A stretch of 39,514 bases of DNA, taken from Planktotalea sp. (GTDB lineage: Bacteria; Pseudomonadota; Alphaproteobacteria; Rhodobacterales; Rhodobacteraceae). Shown piece after piece: positions 18,476 to 26,712 of the stretch (the first letter of the stretch is position 1; each line of letters starts with the position of its first letter). The stretch covers positions 1 to 39,514 of the forward strand of contig NZ_JABBAM010000128.1 in assembly GCF_018607965.1 (NCBI RefSeq), in the 5' to 3' direction. The translations under genes were made by a program, and so were the position numbers. The notes beneath the pieces are model-generated. The model was not told the origin of the DNA and did not search any database. It saw only the letters and a list, made by a program, of their open reading frames with translations.

Positions 18476-19603
18476 TTAGCGATCCAACAAGACACCGGCG
18501 GTGTCTGTGAAGCTGATCCAAACCGGATCTTCCCAAGTCATTGTACGGCGTGCAAGGCGACGTGTATTTGCGGTTTGCGCCTTGATGATGTGCCCCGTTG
18601 GTAGCTCAACATGATAGGTTGAAATGTTGCCCAGATACGCGATGTCGAGGATCTTGCCGTGAAGTTTATTCGCGGCCTTTGTCGGTTCTTCAACAGAGAT
18701 CGCTACCTTTTCGGGGCGGATCGCGAAGTGGCAGGTTTGACCTGTTTCGAATGTACGCGTGGTCGTGCCGATAATGTTGGGCTGACCCTCTGCCCAAGAT
18801 AGCTTGGTCTTATTACCGCTTTGACTAGCGCGGCCTTCGATGATGTTCACGTCTCCGATGAAATCAGCGACATAGGTAGAATTAGGGGCCTCATAAATTG
18901 CATCGGGCGTGGCGACTTGCACGATCAGACCTTCGTCCATGACAGCCACGCGCGAGGCAACGGTCATGGCTTCTTCTTGGTCGTGGGTGACGATTACAAA
19001 GGTCGTGCCCGTTTTTTCCTGAATATCCATCAGCTCGAATTGTGTATCTTGGCGCAGCTTTTTATCCAAAGCACCAAGAGGTTCATCGAGCAACAACAAC
19101 TTGGGCGCTTTGGCGAGCGAACGCGCAAGGGCGACACGCTGACGTTGGCCGCCAGAAATCTGGTGGGGCTTGCGGCGTGCAAATTTTTCAAGACGTGTGA
19201 GTTTGAGCATTTCAGCAATGCGCGCATCAATTGCGCCTTTGTCCATGGACGTGCGACGTAGGCCGAATGCGATGTTCTCGTAGATCGAAAGATGCGGAAA
19301 CAGCGCGTAGCTTTGGAACATCATGTTCACGGGGCGCTTGTTCGGCGGGACTTTGTTCATGTCCTGACCCGCAATCTTGATCGTGCCATTGGTGACGGTT
19401 TCAAAACCGCCCAACATGCGCATCATTGTGGTCTTGCCGCAGCCAGATGGGCCAAGCAATGCGAAGAACTCTTTCTCGAATATATCAAGCGTCAGGTCAT
19501 CAATAGCAGTGAAATCACCAAAGCGTTTTGTGACGTTCTGAAATTGGATCAGGGGTTTTTCGCTTGGATCGTTCCAAGGTGCGAACACTGGCTGCTCTGC
19601 CAT
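18476..19603 (-). CDS. potG: Polyamine ABC transporter ATP-binding protein, PotG/PotA type
   Basis: A 375-residue ATPase subunit. Walker A is GPSGCGKTT at residues 51-59, the signature motif is HQISGGQRQRVALARSLA, and Walker B follows as LLLLDEPLGALDKKLR. The switch histidine lies in IVTHDQEEAM. A C-terminal TOBE domain begins after about residue 290 and includes CHFAIRPEKVAISVEEP. This architecture is that of PotA/PotG importers. It is preceded by a strong hairpin that separates it from the binding-protein gene. Confidence 0.94.
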   Translation of the reverse strand: MAEQPVFAPWNDPSEKPLIQFQNVTKRFGDFTAIDDLTLDIFEKEFFALLGPSGCGKTTMMRMLGGFETVTNGTIKIAGQDMNKVPPNKRPVNMMFQSYALFPHLSIYENIAFGLRRTSMDKGAIDARIAEMLKLTRLEKFARRKPHQISGGQRQRVALARSLAKAPKLLLLDEPLGALDKKLRQDTQFELMDIQEKTGTTFVIVTHDQEEAMTVASRVAVMDEGLIVQVATPDAIYEAPNSTYVADFIGDVNIIEGRASQSGNKTKLSWAEGQPNIIGTTTRTFETGQTCHFAIRPEKVAISVEEPTKAANKLHGKILDIAYLGNISTYHVELPTGHIIKAQTANTRRLARRTMTWEDPVWISFTDTAGVLLDR

Positions 19604-19615
19604 TTGTAATCTCCG

Positions 19616-19653
19616 AAAAAGGGAGCGCCCCCGCGCTGTATAAGCGCGAGGGC
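19616..19653 (-). terminator. Hairpin between binding-protein and ATPase genes (attenuator or mRNA stabiliser)
   Basis: On the reverse strand GCCCTCGCGCT pairs with AGCGCGGGGGC over 11 bp (one T-G pair) around a 5-base loop. After 6 bases a run of five T follows. It lies just past the potF stop. Such intercistronic hairpins commonly end part of the transcripts or protect the 3' end of the binding-protein message, giving more binding protein than membrane subunits. Confidence 0.65.
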
Positions 19654-19673
19654 AGATGGGTTAAAAGATTAGT

Positions 19674-20756
19674 CTAGGTGCCAGACTTGATCTTCGTCCA
19701 CATGCGCGTGACAACACGCTGCACTTTTGGTGCGTAAGGCGACGTTGTGAACAGGTTCTCAAGCGTAGCTGCATCTGGATAGATCGCAGGATCACCAATC
19801 ACGTCTTCCTCAAGCAAAGGCTGGGACGCGAGGTTGCCGTTAGCGTAATAAACGTAGTTTGATGCATCTGCCATGTTCTGCGCGTCCATGATGAAGTTCA
19901 AGAACGTGTGTGCCGCGTCTGGGTTTGGGGCATCCGCAGGGATCGCCATTTGGTCAAACCACATTTGCGCGCCTTCTTTGGCTGCGTGGTATGCGATTTC
20001 TACACCGTTGTCGGCCTCCGCTGCACGATCACGCGCTTGTAGGATATCGCCAGACCAGCCGATAGCAACGCAGATATCGCCGTTTGCAAGTGCATTGATG
20101 TATTCAGAGCTGTGGAACTTCTGAATGTAGGGGCGCACGGCTGTTAGAACAGGCTCTGCCTTTGCGATCACGTCTGGGTCTTGGCTGTCTGGGTCTTCGC
20201 CAATGAACTTCAGCGCCATCGGGATCATCTCGGCAGGTGCGTCCAGCATGTGAACGCCGCACTCTGCCAGTTTCGCCATGTTGTCTGGGTTCAAAACCAA
20301 CTCGAGTGAATCAATTGGAGCATCTTCGCCCAGCGCTTCTTTCACTTTGCCAATGTTCACACCGATACCCGTGGTGCCCCACATGTAGTTGATGGAATAG
20401 GCGTTGGCTGGGTCATACTGTTCTGTGCGCGAGGACACGACATCCCACATGTTGCCCACGTTTGGCAGCTTGGACATGTCCAGTTTTTGAAACGCGCCCG
20501 CTGTGATCTGGCGCTGCAAGAATGTGCCAGACGGGACAACGACGTCGTAGCCTGATCCACCTGCGAGCATCTTAGTCTCAAGCAATTCGTTGCTGTCGAA
20601 CACGTCGTAAATCAGTTTGATGCCTGTGTCGGCTTCGAACTTTTCTAGGAGTGCTTCGTCGATGTAATCCGACCAGTTGTAAACGCGGACTTCTTCGGCG
20701 TGCGCTGTTGCTGCAATCAGGGCAAGCGATGCACTTGCGAGCATGAGTTTTTTCAA
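19674..20756 (-). CDS. potF: Periplasmic polyamine-binding protein, PotF type
   Basis: A solute-binding protein of about 360 residues. With a TTG start at 20756, preceded by GGGAG 8 bases upstream, it has a clean signal peptide (MKKLMLASASLALIAATAHA, cleavage after AHA). A longer frame from an ATG at 20792 would bury that signal behind 12 extra residues. The mature protein begins EEVRVYNWSDYIDEALLEKF, a hallmark of PotD/PotF, and includes YDVVVPSGTFLQRQ and NYMWGTTGIGVN. It is first in the reverse polyamine operon and divergent from the aminotransferase gene. Putrescine is the most likely ligand, and spermidine is possible. Confidence 0.93.
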   Translation of the reverse strand: MKKLMLASASLALIAATAHAEEVRVYNWSDYIDEALLEKFEADTGIKLIYDVFDSNELLETKMLAGGSGYDVVVPSGTFLQRQITAGAFQKLDMSKLPNVGNMWDVVSSRTEQYDPANAYSINYMWGTTGIGVNIGKVKEALGEDAPIDSLELVLNPDNMAKLAECGVHMLDAPAEMIPMALKFIGEDPDSQDPDVIAKAEPVLTAVRPYIQKFHSSEYINALANGDICVAIGWSGDILQARDRAAEADNGVEIAYHAAKEGAQMWFDQMAIPADAPNPDAAHTFLNFIMDAQNMADASNYVYYANGNLASQPLLEEDVIGDPAIYPDAATLENLFTTSPYAPKVQRVVTRMWTKIKSGT

Positions 20757-20857
20757 GTGTTTATCTCCCAAAAGACATGATGCGTGCCGCATTTCTTTGG
20801 TGCAGCATTCTGAAGAACATTGTTTTCACGCAGTTTACAGAGTCGCAAGGTTTTATT

Positions 20858-20871
20858 GTGTCGATTGACAC
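20858..20871. promoter_or_regulatory. Inverted repeat GTGTC-GATT-GACAC between divergent polyamine genes
   Basis: A perfect 5-bp inverted repeat with a 4-base spacer in the 182-base divergent region. Its right arm overlaps the -35 box of the proposed aminotransferase promoter, so a repressor bound here would block that promoter and might affect the opposite one. Confidence 0.4.
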
Positions 20872-20892
20872 GAGTGGCGCGCCTCATATGCT
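20865..20892 (+). promoter_or_regulatory. Sigma-70-like promoter for the aminotransferase gene
   Basis: A consensus -35 box TTGACA (20865-20870), a 16-base spacer and a -10 box TATGCT (20887-20892). Transcription would begin near 20899, leaving about 40 bases of leader with AAAAGGAG before the ATG at 20939. Confidence 0.55.
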
Positions 20893-20938
20893 GCGCAAGA
20901 TTTCGGAATATGCCACATGCCCTTAAAAGGAGCGCCTA

Positions 20939-22333
20939 ATGAACGCCATCACCAATCACATGCCAACCGCTGAGTTGCAGGCCCTTGATGCGGCCCATCA
21001 CATGCATCCGTTTACCACGGGGGATGAGATCGCAGCCAAGGGTGCGCGTGTGATCACCAGTGCAGATGGCGTTATGCTGCGCGATTCAGAGGGTAATCAG
21101 ATCTTGGATGCGATGGCGGGTCTGTGGTGTGTGAATATCGGCTATGGCCGTCACGAACTGGCCGATGTCGCCGCGCGTCAGATGCGCGAACTTCCGTACT
21201 ACAATACGTTCTTTATGACCACGCATGTGCCCGTCATCGCACTCAGCCAACGCCTCGCTGAACTTGCGCCTGAGGGCATGAACCACGTGTTCTACGCGGG
21301 CTCTGGGTCAGAGGCGAATGATACTAACATTCGCATGGTTCGCACCTTTTGGGACATGAAGGGCAAGCCGTCAAAGAACGTGATTATTTCGCGTCACAAC
21401 GCCTATCATGGTTCATCCGTTGGGTCTGGTTCCCTTGGCGGGATGAGCGGAATGCATGCGCAAGGCGGGATGCCGATCCCTAATATCCACCACATTGGCC
21501 AGCCAAACTGGTGGGCTGAGGGAGGCGATCACACACCCGAAGAATTCGGCCTGATGCGCGCGCAAGAGCTAGAGCAAGCGATCAACGACATGGGCGAAGA
21601 CCGCGTTGCTGCGTTCATTGCGGAACCTGTTCAGGGTGCGGGCGGCGTTATCGTTCCGCCGTCCACCTATTGGCCAGAAATTCAGCGCATTTGCGATAAA
21701 TACGAAATCCTGTTGATCGCAGATGAAGTGATCTGTGGCTTTGGGCGGACGGGTGAATGGTTCGGTTCTACCACAATGGGCATTCGTCCTGACATCATGA
21801 CAATCGCGAAGGGGCTTAGTTCTGGCTATCAGCCTATCGGCGGTTCCATCGTGTCTGACGAAATCGCGTCTGTGATAAACTCAGGCGAGTTTAATCACGG
21901 CTACACGTATTCCAGCCATCCTGTTGCCTCTGCTGTTGCTTTAGAAAACATCCGAATCTTGGACGAAGAGGGCATTGTCACGCGTGTGCGTGAACAGACG
22001 GGTCCCTACCTTAAGAAGAAATGGGACGCGATGCTGGATCATCCTTTGGTGGGCGAGGCCAATCTTGTCGGGATGATGGGATCGCTGATTCTGACCCCGC
22101 ACAAGGAAAGTCGTGCTGCCTTTAAACCAGACACAGGAACAGTTGGGTTCATTTGTCGCGAGCGGTGTTTTGCGAACAATCTGGTGATGCGTCATGTAGG
22201 GGATCGTATGATCATTTCGCCACCACTGGTGATCACAGAGGCAGAAATCGACATGCTGATTGAACGCGCTTGGAAATCGCTGGATGAATGCCACGCAATA
22301 CTTAAATCCGAAGGGCTAATGGTCACTGCGTAA
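20939..22333 (+). CDS. Class III aminotransferase, putrescine/omega-amine:pyruvate type
   Basis: A 464-residue PLP enzyme of the omega-aminotransferase group that includes SpuC. Visible features are DAMAGLWCVNIGYGRHELA near the N-terminus, FYAGSGSEANDTNIRMV for phosphate binding, LLIADEVICGFGRTGEWFG with the PLP-contacting Asp, and the Schiff-base Lys291 in MTIAKGLSSGYQPIGG. Placed opposite a polyamine importer, it probably transaminates putrescine to 4-aminobutanal with pyruvate. Beta-alanine:pyruvate or other amine activity cannot be excluded. It meets the GNAT gene head-on with no gap. Confidence 0.9.
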   Translation: MNAITNHMPTAELQALDAAHHMHPFTTGDEIAAKGARVITSADGVMLRDSEGNQILDAMAGLWCVNIGYGRHELADVAARQMRELPYYNTFFMTTHVPVIALSQRLAELAPEGMNHVFYAGSGSEANDTNIRMVRTFWDMKGKPSKNVIISRHNAYHGSSVGSGSLGGMSGMHAQGGMPIPNIHHIGQPNWWAEGGDHTPEEFGLMRAQELEQAINDMGEDRVAAFIAEPVQGAGGVIVPPSTYWPEIQRICDKYEILLIADEVICGFGRTGEWFGSTTMGIRPDIMTIAKGLSSGYQPIGGSIVSDEIASVINSGEFNHGYTYSSHPVASAVALENIRILDEEGIVTRVREQTGPYLKKKWDAMLDHPLVGEANLVGMMGSLILTPHKESRAAFKPDTGTVGFICRERCFANNLVMRHVGDRMIISPPLVITEAEIDMLIERAWKSLDECHAILKSEGLMVTA

Positions 22334-22792
22334 TTAGCTGATCACTTTGCGATAGGTGACCTTGTCGACGCCTTTGGACCAGAAATCACGAATGCGGGCT
22401 TCCTCAGTGTAGCCCGCTTTTTCGTAGAACTTCCGCGTTTTCGCGAAGCCCTCGGTGCTGGACGTATCCACGATAATAACGCTGCCGCCTTGGTCCTCGA
22501 TCTGGGCTTCCATCTGTTGCGTGAGATGGGTTCCCGCACCGCTGCCTTGATGGTTTGGTGACACGCCGAGGGCTAGAATATTCCACGTCTCATCCGTCAT
22601 CTGTTCTGGGTTTGCGTAGCAAAATCCCAGCGGCGTACCATCGACTTCAAGCGTCAGCCAAAGATCATCGGTATCACCCTCAAGAAAACCGTTCAGCATG
22701 TCGTCCAGCATGTCGCTGGGGAACAATTCGATCTGATCCAGAATCACTTTGAGACCTGTTATGTCGCCCCGTTCAGTATAACGAATTTCCAT
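22334..22792 (-). CDS. GNAT-family N-acetyltransferase
   Basis: A 152-residue acetyltransferase. The acetyl-CoA pyrophosphate loop is present in the form GVSPNHQGSGAGTHLTQQME, and FYEKAGYTEEARIRDFWS is the usual C-terminal GNAT strand-helix. It ends exactly where the convergent aminotransferase gene ends. The substrate is unknown. Proximity to polyamine genes makes an amine substrate possible, but opposite orientation weakens that. Confidence 0.85.
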   Translation of the reverse strand: MEIRYTERGDITGLKVILDQIELFPSDMLDDMLNGFLEGDTDDLWLTLEVDGTPLGFCYANPEQMTDETWNILALGVSPNHQGSGAGTHLTQQMEAQIEDQGGSVIIVDTSSTEGFAKTRKFYEKAGYTEEARIRDFWSKGVDKVTYRKVIS

Positions 22793-22846
22793 ATGCCCAC
22801 ACTTTTGATGCTATCCCCGTTTTCATCTTTAGGCAGCAGAGCAGGT

Positions 22847-22904
22847 TTTAAAAGCAGAAAACGCGATCTTTGTTGGTGCTTACTTTAAATCAGTTGCTTT
22901 TAAA
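22847..22904. repeat. Separated 10-bp inverted repeat upstream of the GNAT gene
   Basis: TTTAAAAGCA (22847-22856) and its exact reverse complement TGCTTTTAAA (22895-22904) are 38 bases apart, in the region between the GNAT start and the TRAP genes. The arms are A/T-rich, and function is unknown. Confidence 0.3.
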
Positions 22905-22938
22905 TTCCCGATTTCCTAGCGTCATGTACAAAAGTAAA

Positions 22939-22965
22939 AATCATTTCCACATAGTGAAAATTATT
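22939..22965. promoter_or_regulatory. Candidate operator upstream of the TRAP genes
   Basis: A 12+3+12 imperfect inverted repeat: AATCATTTCCAC, spacer ATA, then GTGAAAATTATT, pairing at 10 of 12 positions. It ends 22 bases before the ribosome binding site of the TRAP binding-protein gene. The encoded IclR-type regulator at 25921 is the natural candidate to bind it. No direct evidence links them. Confidence 0.45.
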
Positions 22966-23000
22966 ATTATTAAAAGAAGTGTACTCTGGGAGGAGATACC

Positions 23001-24053
23001 ATAACGTTTTATCGTAAATTTGCCCTATCCTGCGCGATGTCCTTTGGACTTGTCGGCGCGGCCGCTGCTGAAACAACACTGATCCACGGCGAAGCTGGCC
23101 CGAACCGTTGCGCACGTGCCGCTGCATTGCAGTGGTTTGCGGACCAACTTACCGAGCGTTCCAGCGGCGATATGAAGATCGACATTCAATGGGGCGGCGC
23201 GTTGTTCAAATCCAACGCGGCTGTGCAATCAATTTCCGACGGCGTTTCCGATGTGGGCACCGTGATTGTGGTGTACTATCCACAAGAAATGGTTGGCTAC
23301 GGCATTGCTGATTTGACCGTGAATAACCCCGACGCATGGGTTGGCATGCGCGCTACGGATGAGCTGATGCGCTCGTCTGACGCGCTTAAAGCCAACTTCG
23401 CGGACAAGGGACTGGTCTACGTTGGCACGTTCACCACATCTGCCGTCAACATCGGCTGTAAAGGTGCGGCGATCCGCAAAGCGGAAGACGTATCTGGTCT
23501 GAAAGTGCGCGGCGTTAGTGCATTCGGCAAAGTCTTTGGCGAAATGGGTGCCAACATGGTGCGCATGTCGATCTATGACGCGTATCAGGGACTGGACACA
23601 GGCTTGATCGATTGCTCGCAGGGCTATTCCTACGCGGTTGCAGCGCTCAAGCAGGCGGAAGTCATGGACAGCTACACATTGCTGAACTGGGGCCAAGTTG
23701 GCGGCGTTGGTATCTTCATGAACGCAGATGCACATGACAGCCTGTCAGACGATCAAAAAGCGCTGGTTGAAACCGTTGGCATGGAAATGGCTGATGAGTT
23801 TGGCCGCACTATCACGATCGCAAACGACAAGGCGATTGCGTCCATGACAGAAGCTGGCGTTGAGATCATCACGCTCGCGGATGAAGAGCGCGCAAAACTG
23901 GTTTCCATGGGCGAGCCGTTCCTTGGCAAATGGGTTGAAGGTGCGGATTCTGTCGGCCTACCTGGTCAAGCACTGCTGGACGAGTACCGTGGCCTGATCG
24001 CCAAGTACTCTGAGGAGCGCGATAGCAAGGGCTATCCTTGGGCGCGCAACTAA
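23001..24053 (+). CDS. TRAP transporter solute-binding protein (DctP family)
   Basis: A periplasmic binding protein of about 350 residues for a TRAP importer of organic acids. The body contains GGALFKSNAAVQSISDGVSDVG, DVSGLKVRGVSAFGKVFGEMGA and LDTGLIDCSQGYSYA, typical of DctP. The start is unusual. GGGAGGAG at 22988-22995 is followed by ATA (23001) and ACG (23004), and a good signal peptide (TFYRKFALSCAMSFGLVGA, cleavage near AAA-ET) starts there. No ATG, GTG or TTG occurs between the upstream in-frame stop (22971) and ATG 23037, which lies inside the signal peptide and has no ribosome binding site. Start at 23001 is therefore inferred. Confidence 0.85.
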   Translation: MTFYRKFALSCAMSFGLVGAAAAETTLIHGEAGPNRCARAAALQWFADQLTERSSGDMKIDIQWGGALFKSNAAVQSISDGVSDVGTVIVVYYPQEMVGYGIADLTVNNPDAWVGMRATDELMRSSDALKANFADKGLVYVGTFTTSAVNIGCKGAAIRKAEDVSGLKVRGVSAFGKVFGEMGANMVRMSIYDAYQGLDTGLIDCSQGYSYAVAALKQAEVMDSYTLLNWGQVGGVGIFMNADAHDSLSDDQKALVETVGMEMADEFGRTITIANDKAIASMTEAGVEIITLADEERAKLVSMGEPFLGKWVEGADSVGLPGQALLDEYRGLIAKYSEERDSKGYPWARN

Positions 24054-24080
24054 GCGTCTGTTAGAAAGGCTGCCACCATC

Positions 24081-24584
24081 TTGAAACGCATTGAATCATT
24101 GCTCTGGTCGCTGGGTGCATTGGCTGTGATCGCCCTCGGGTTGATGATCACCGCCAACGTTGCCGCGCGCGCGATCTTCCAGACGGGGATACCAGATAGC
24201 GTGATCATCGTGCGTGAATTGATGGTGGCAGCCATCGTCCTACCCTTGGGCGCGGCCACAGCGGCGCGCGGACATGTGGCGGTCGAATTTGTAACGAACG
24301 GACTGTCCCCACGAGGGCGGTCCTACCTTATCGTTCTAGGATCTCTGATTGGCATGTTTGCCCTGATGCCGCTGCTGTTCGCAGGCTGGCACGAGTTGTC
24401 GGGCACGTGGTCCAAGGGCAGTTTTTACTTTGGGGACTTGGGTCTACCCAAGTGGCCTGGGCGTCTGATTTTCCTCATTGGCATCGCCGTCTGCTGGGTT
24501 CGCCTAGCCGATCTCGCCATTCGTGACACGCGCACCATCCTCAGCGGCGGCGCGGTGGACGAAGACGAAGGAGCGGTGCGTTGA
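24081..24584 (+). CDS. TRAP transporter small permease (DctQ family)
   Basis: A 167-residue membrane protein with four predicted helices, the small subunit of the TRAP importer. VIIVRELMVAAIVLPLGAA and the following ARGHVAVEFVT are characteristic of DctQ. It starts with TTG at 24081 and ends in a TTGA overlap with the large permease gene. An acidic C-terminal tail (DEDEG) follows the last helix. Confidence 0.9.
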   Translation: MKRIESLLWSLGALAVIALGLMITANVAARAIFQTGIPDSVIIVRELMVAAIVLPLGAATAARGHVAVEFVTNGLSPRGRSYLIVLGSLIGMFALMPLLFAGWHELSGTWSKGSFYFGDLGLPKWPGRLIFLIGIAVCWVRLADLAIRDTRTILSGGAVDEDEGAVR

Positions 24585-25924
24585 TTGATCCTGCAACCCT
24601 TGGTCTGATTGCATTTGGCTGTGTGCTTTTATTGCTTGCTATGCGCGTCCCGATCGCGTTCTCACTGGCCAGTGTCGCGACTGTCGCGACCTTCCTGATC
24701 TTCGCGTTCCGCTCTGGTAGCTTTGCCCCTGAACGCGCAATCAAAGCGACGTCGTCGCTGGTGTTTTCTAATTCCTTCGATTTGATCCATTCCTATAACC
24801 TGTCGATGATCCCCTTGTTCGTGGCGCTGGGCCACATCGCGTATCGCGCGGACATCACGACCAAGATTTACTATGCCGCCAAGGTTTGGCTGGTCCGTCT
24901 TCCGGGTGGCGTTGCTATGGCGTCCGTCGTTGGCTGTGGTGGCTTTTCCGCAATAACAGGCAGTTCGATTGCCTGCGCATCCACGATGGGCCGCATCTGC
25001 GTGCCAGAGATGTTGCGCATGGGGTATGACAACCGCCTTGCGACAAGCGCGGTTGCCGCTGGGGGCACTTTGGGGTCGCTCATCCCGCCGTCCGTGTTGT
25101 TCATCATCTACGGCATTTTCACTGAAACCTCGATCAGTCGTTTGTTCCTTGCGGGTGTTCTGCCGGGTCTTTTAACGCTTGCGGGGTTTCTGTTGGTGAT
25201 CGCCGTCTGGGTACGTGTTTCACCCGAAATTGCGCCCGTCGGGGATACCGATATCAGTTCCGCCGAACGCTGGCGCGCGGCGCGCGATGCTTGGCCTGCG
25301 GTTCTTTTGTTTGTCGTCATCATTGGCGGCATATACGGCGGCATCTTCACCGCAACCGAGGCCGCCGCCGTTTGCGTCTTCTTCGCGGCTGTTATCGGTT
25401 TTGCGCAGGGGAACTTGAATTGGCAGGGTCTTTGGGAAAGTGTACGCGAAACCTGTATTCAGACGACGGCTATTTTCTTCATCGCCGCCACTGCAAAAAT
25501 CTTCGTAGCCTTCGTAGCTCTTACAAGCATCGCGCCCAGCATCGTTGAAACGGTGACCGCGGCAGAGCCTTCGGTCTTCGTGCTCATGCTCTGTATCGCG
25601 GGTATTTACTTGGTGCTTGAGATGTTCCTTGATCCCATTGGCATTATGGTTCTCACGCTGCCACTGATGATCCCACTGGTTGAAAGCTATGGGCTCGATC
25701 TGATCTGGTTCGGCGTCGTTGTGATCAAACTGCTAGAGATCGGCTTGATCACACCACCTGTTGGCCTAAACGTCTTCGTCATCGCGAACGTGGTCGGTAA
25801 TCAGGCCCCGATTGATCGCATCTTTGCAGGCATCGCACGCTTCTTAAGTGTGGATATCATGGTGTTGATCCTGATCATGTGCTTCCCGATCATTTCGCTC
25901 CTGATCCCGATGTCGATGCAATGA
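24581..25924 (+). CDS. TRAP transporter large permease (DctM family)
   Basis: The 447-residue transport subunit, with about twelve hydrophobic segments. SMIPLFVALGHIAYRADI, VVGCGGFSAITGSSIACASTM and GTLGSLIPPSVLFIIYGI are hallmark DctM stretches. GLITPPVGLNVFVIANVVG near the C-terminus belongs to the second half of the fold. It starts with TTG at 24581, 8 bases after AAGGAG, overlapping the small permease stop. Transport is driven by the sodium or proton gradient, and the substrate is set by the DctP protein. Confidence 0.95.
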   Translation: MIDPATLGLIAFGCVLLLLAMRVPIAFSLASVATVATFLIFAFRSGSFAPERAIKATSSLVFSNSFDLIHSYNLSMIPLFVALGHIAYRADITTKIYYAAKVWLVRLPGGVAMASVVGCGGFSAITGSSIACASTMGRICVPEMLRMGYDNRLATSAVAAGGTLGSLIPPSVLFIIYGIFTETSISRLFLAGVLPGLLTLAGFLLVIAVWVRVSPEIAPVGDTDISSAERWRAARDAWPAVLLFVVIIGGIYGGIFTATEAAAVCVFFAAVIGFAQGNLNWQGLWESVRETCIQTTAIFFIAATAKIFVAFVALTSIAPSIVETVTAAEPSVFVLMLCIAGIYLVLEMFLDPIGIMVLTLPLMIPLVESYGLDLIWFGVVVIKLLEIGLITPPVGLNVFVIANVVGNQAPIDRIFAGIARFLSVDIMVLILIMCFPIISLLIPMSMQ

Positions 25925-26700
25925 CGGATACGTTTGAAAAGGACCGCCGCTTTGCCAGTACGCTTGCGCGTGGGCTTTCAATCATGCGGGCGTTTCGGGC
26001 CAGCGATGATGGGCTCAGCCATATGGAAATTGCTGAACGTACGGGTCTTCCCAACGCGACAGTGTCACGCCTGACTTTCACGCTGCGCGAATTGGGATAC
26101 CTTAGTCACGCAGGCAAGAACGATCGCTATCGCCTTGGTCCTGCCGCCCTCGCCATCGGCAATGTTGCGACGGCCTCTGTGTCTTTCTTAGAAACAGCTG
26201 ACGAATCCATGCAACAGCTTGCAAATGAAACGGGCACCCTTGGCCTATTGGCCGTGCGCGACAGTGAAAAGATGCTGCTTGTCAAAACATGGCGCCCTGA
26301 AAAGACAGCCTCGATCTGGCTGGAACCGGGCCACCGTATTCCGATTTTTGGATCATCCTCGGGGATGTCTGTCATGGCCTGCCTGAATGACGCTGCGTTC
26401 AAAGCGCTAGAACCTGATGACGATCTGCGTAGCTTCCGCCAAGCTGGGTATGAACAGTTGTTGGCGCGTGGTTTTGCGATCGCGCCGCGGGACACGCGAT
26501 ATGCAGCAAGTGTGAATGCGGTCAGCGTACCGTTTCACGTTGCTGAATTTGGCGGGCCCGCAGCCTTTTCTTGTGGTGCACTGCCCGCAACGTTGAACGA
26601 TGACCGCATGGAACATGAGGTCGGACCGAAATTACGCGACACAGTGCGCGCGCTTGAGACACGGACCGGACGCAGCCCTGCGCTGCTGAAACGGGGATAA
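25921..26700 (+). CDS. IclR-family transcriptional regulator
   Basis: A 259-residue regulator. An N-terminal winged helix-turn-helix (LSIMRAFRASDDGLSHMEIA, ERTGLPNATVSRLTFTLREL) is followed by an IclR effector-binding domain, including HRIPIFGSSSGMSVMACL and FAIAPRDTRYAASVNAVSVP. The start at ATG 25921 overlaps the large permease stop (ATGA), and an in-frame ATG at 25879 lies inside that gene. It sits between the transporter and catabolic genes and probably controls both, perhaps through the inverted repeat at 22939-22965. The likely effector is the imported acid or its CoA intermediate. Confidence 0.92.
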   Translation: MTDTFEKDRRFASTLARGLSIMRAFRASDDGLSHMEIAERTGLPNATVSRLTFTLRELGYLSHAGKNDRYRLGPAALAIGNVATASVSFLETADESMQQLANETGTLGLLAVRDSEKMLLVKTWRPEKTASIWLEPGHRIPIFGSSSGMSVMACLNDAAFKALEPDDDLRSFRQAGYEQLLARGFAIAPRDTRYAASVNAVSVPFHVAEFGGPAAFSCGALPATLNDDRMEHEVGPKLRDTVRALETRTGRSPALLKRG

Positions 26701-26712
26701 AGGGATAGAAAT

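Noticed and set aside
25879-25920. Longer start for the IclR regulator
   Set aside because: It lies within the large permease gene and adds 14 residues with no family match, while ATG 25921 gives the usual ATGA coupling.
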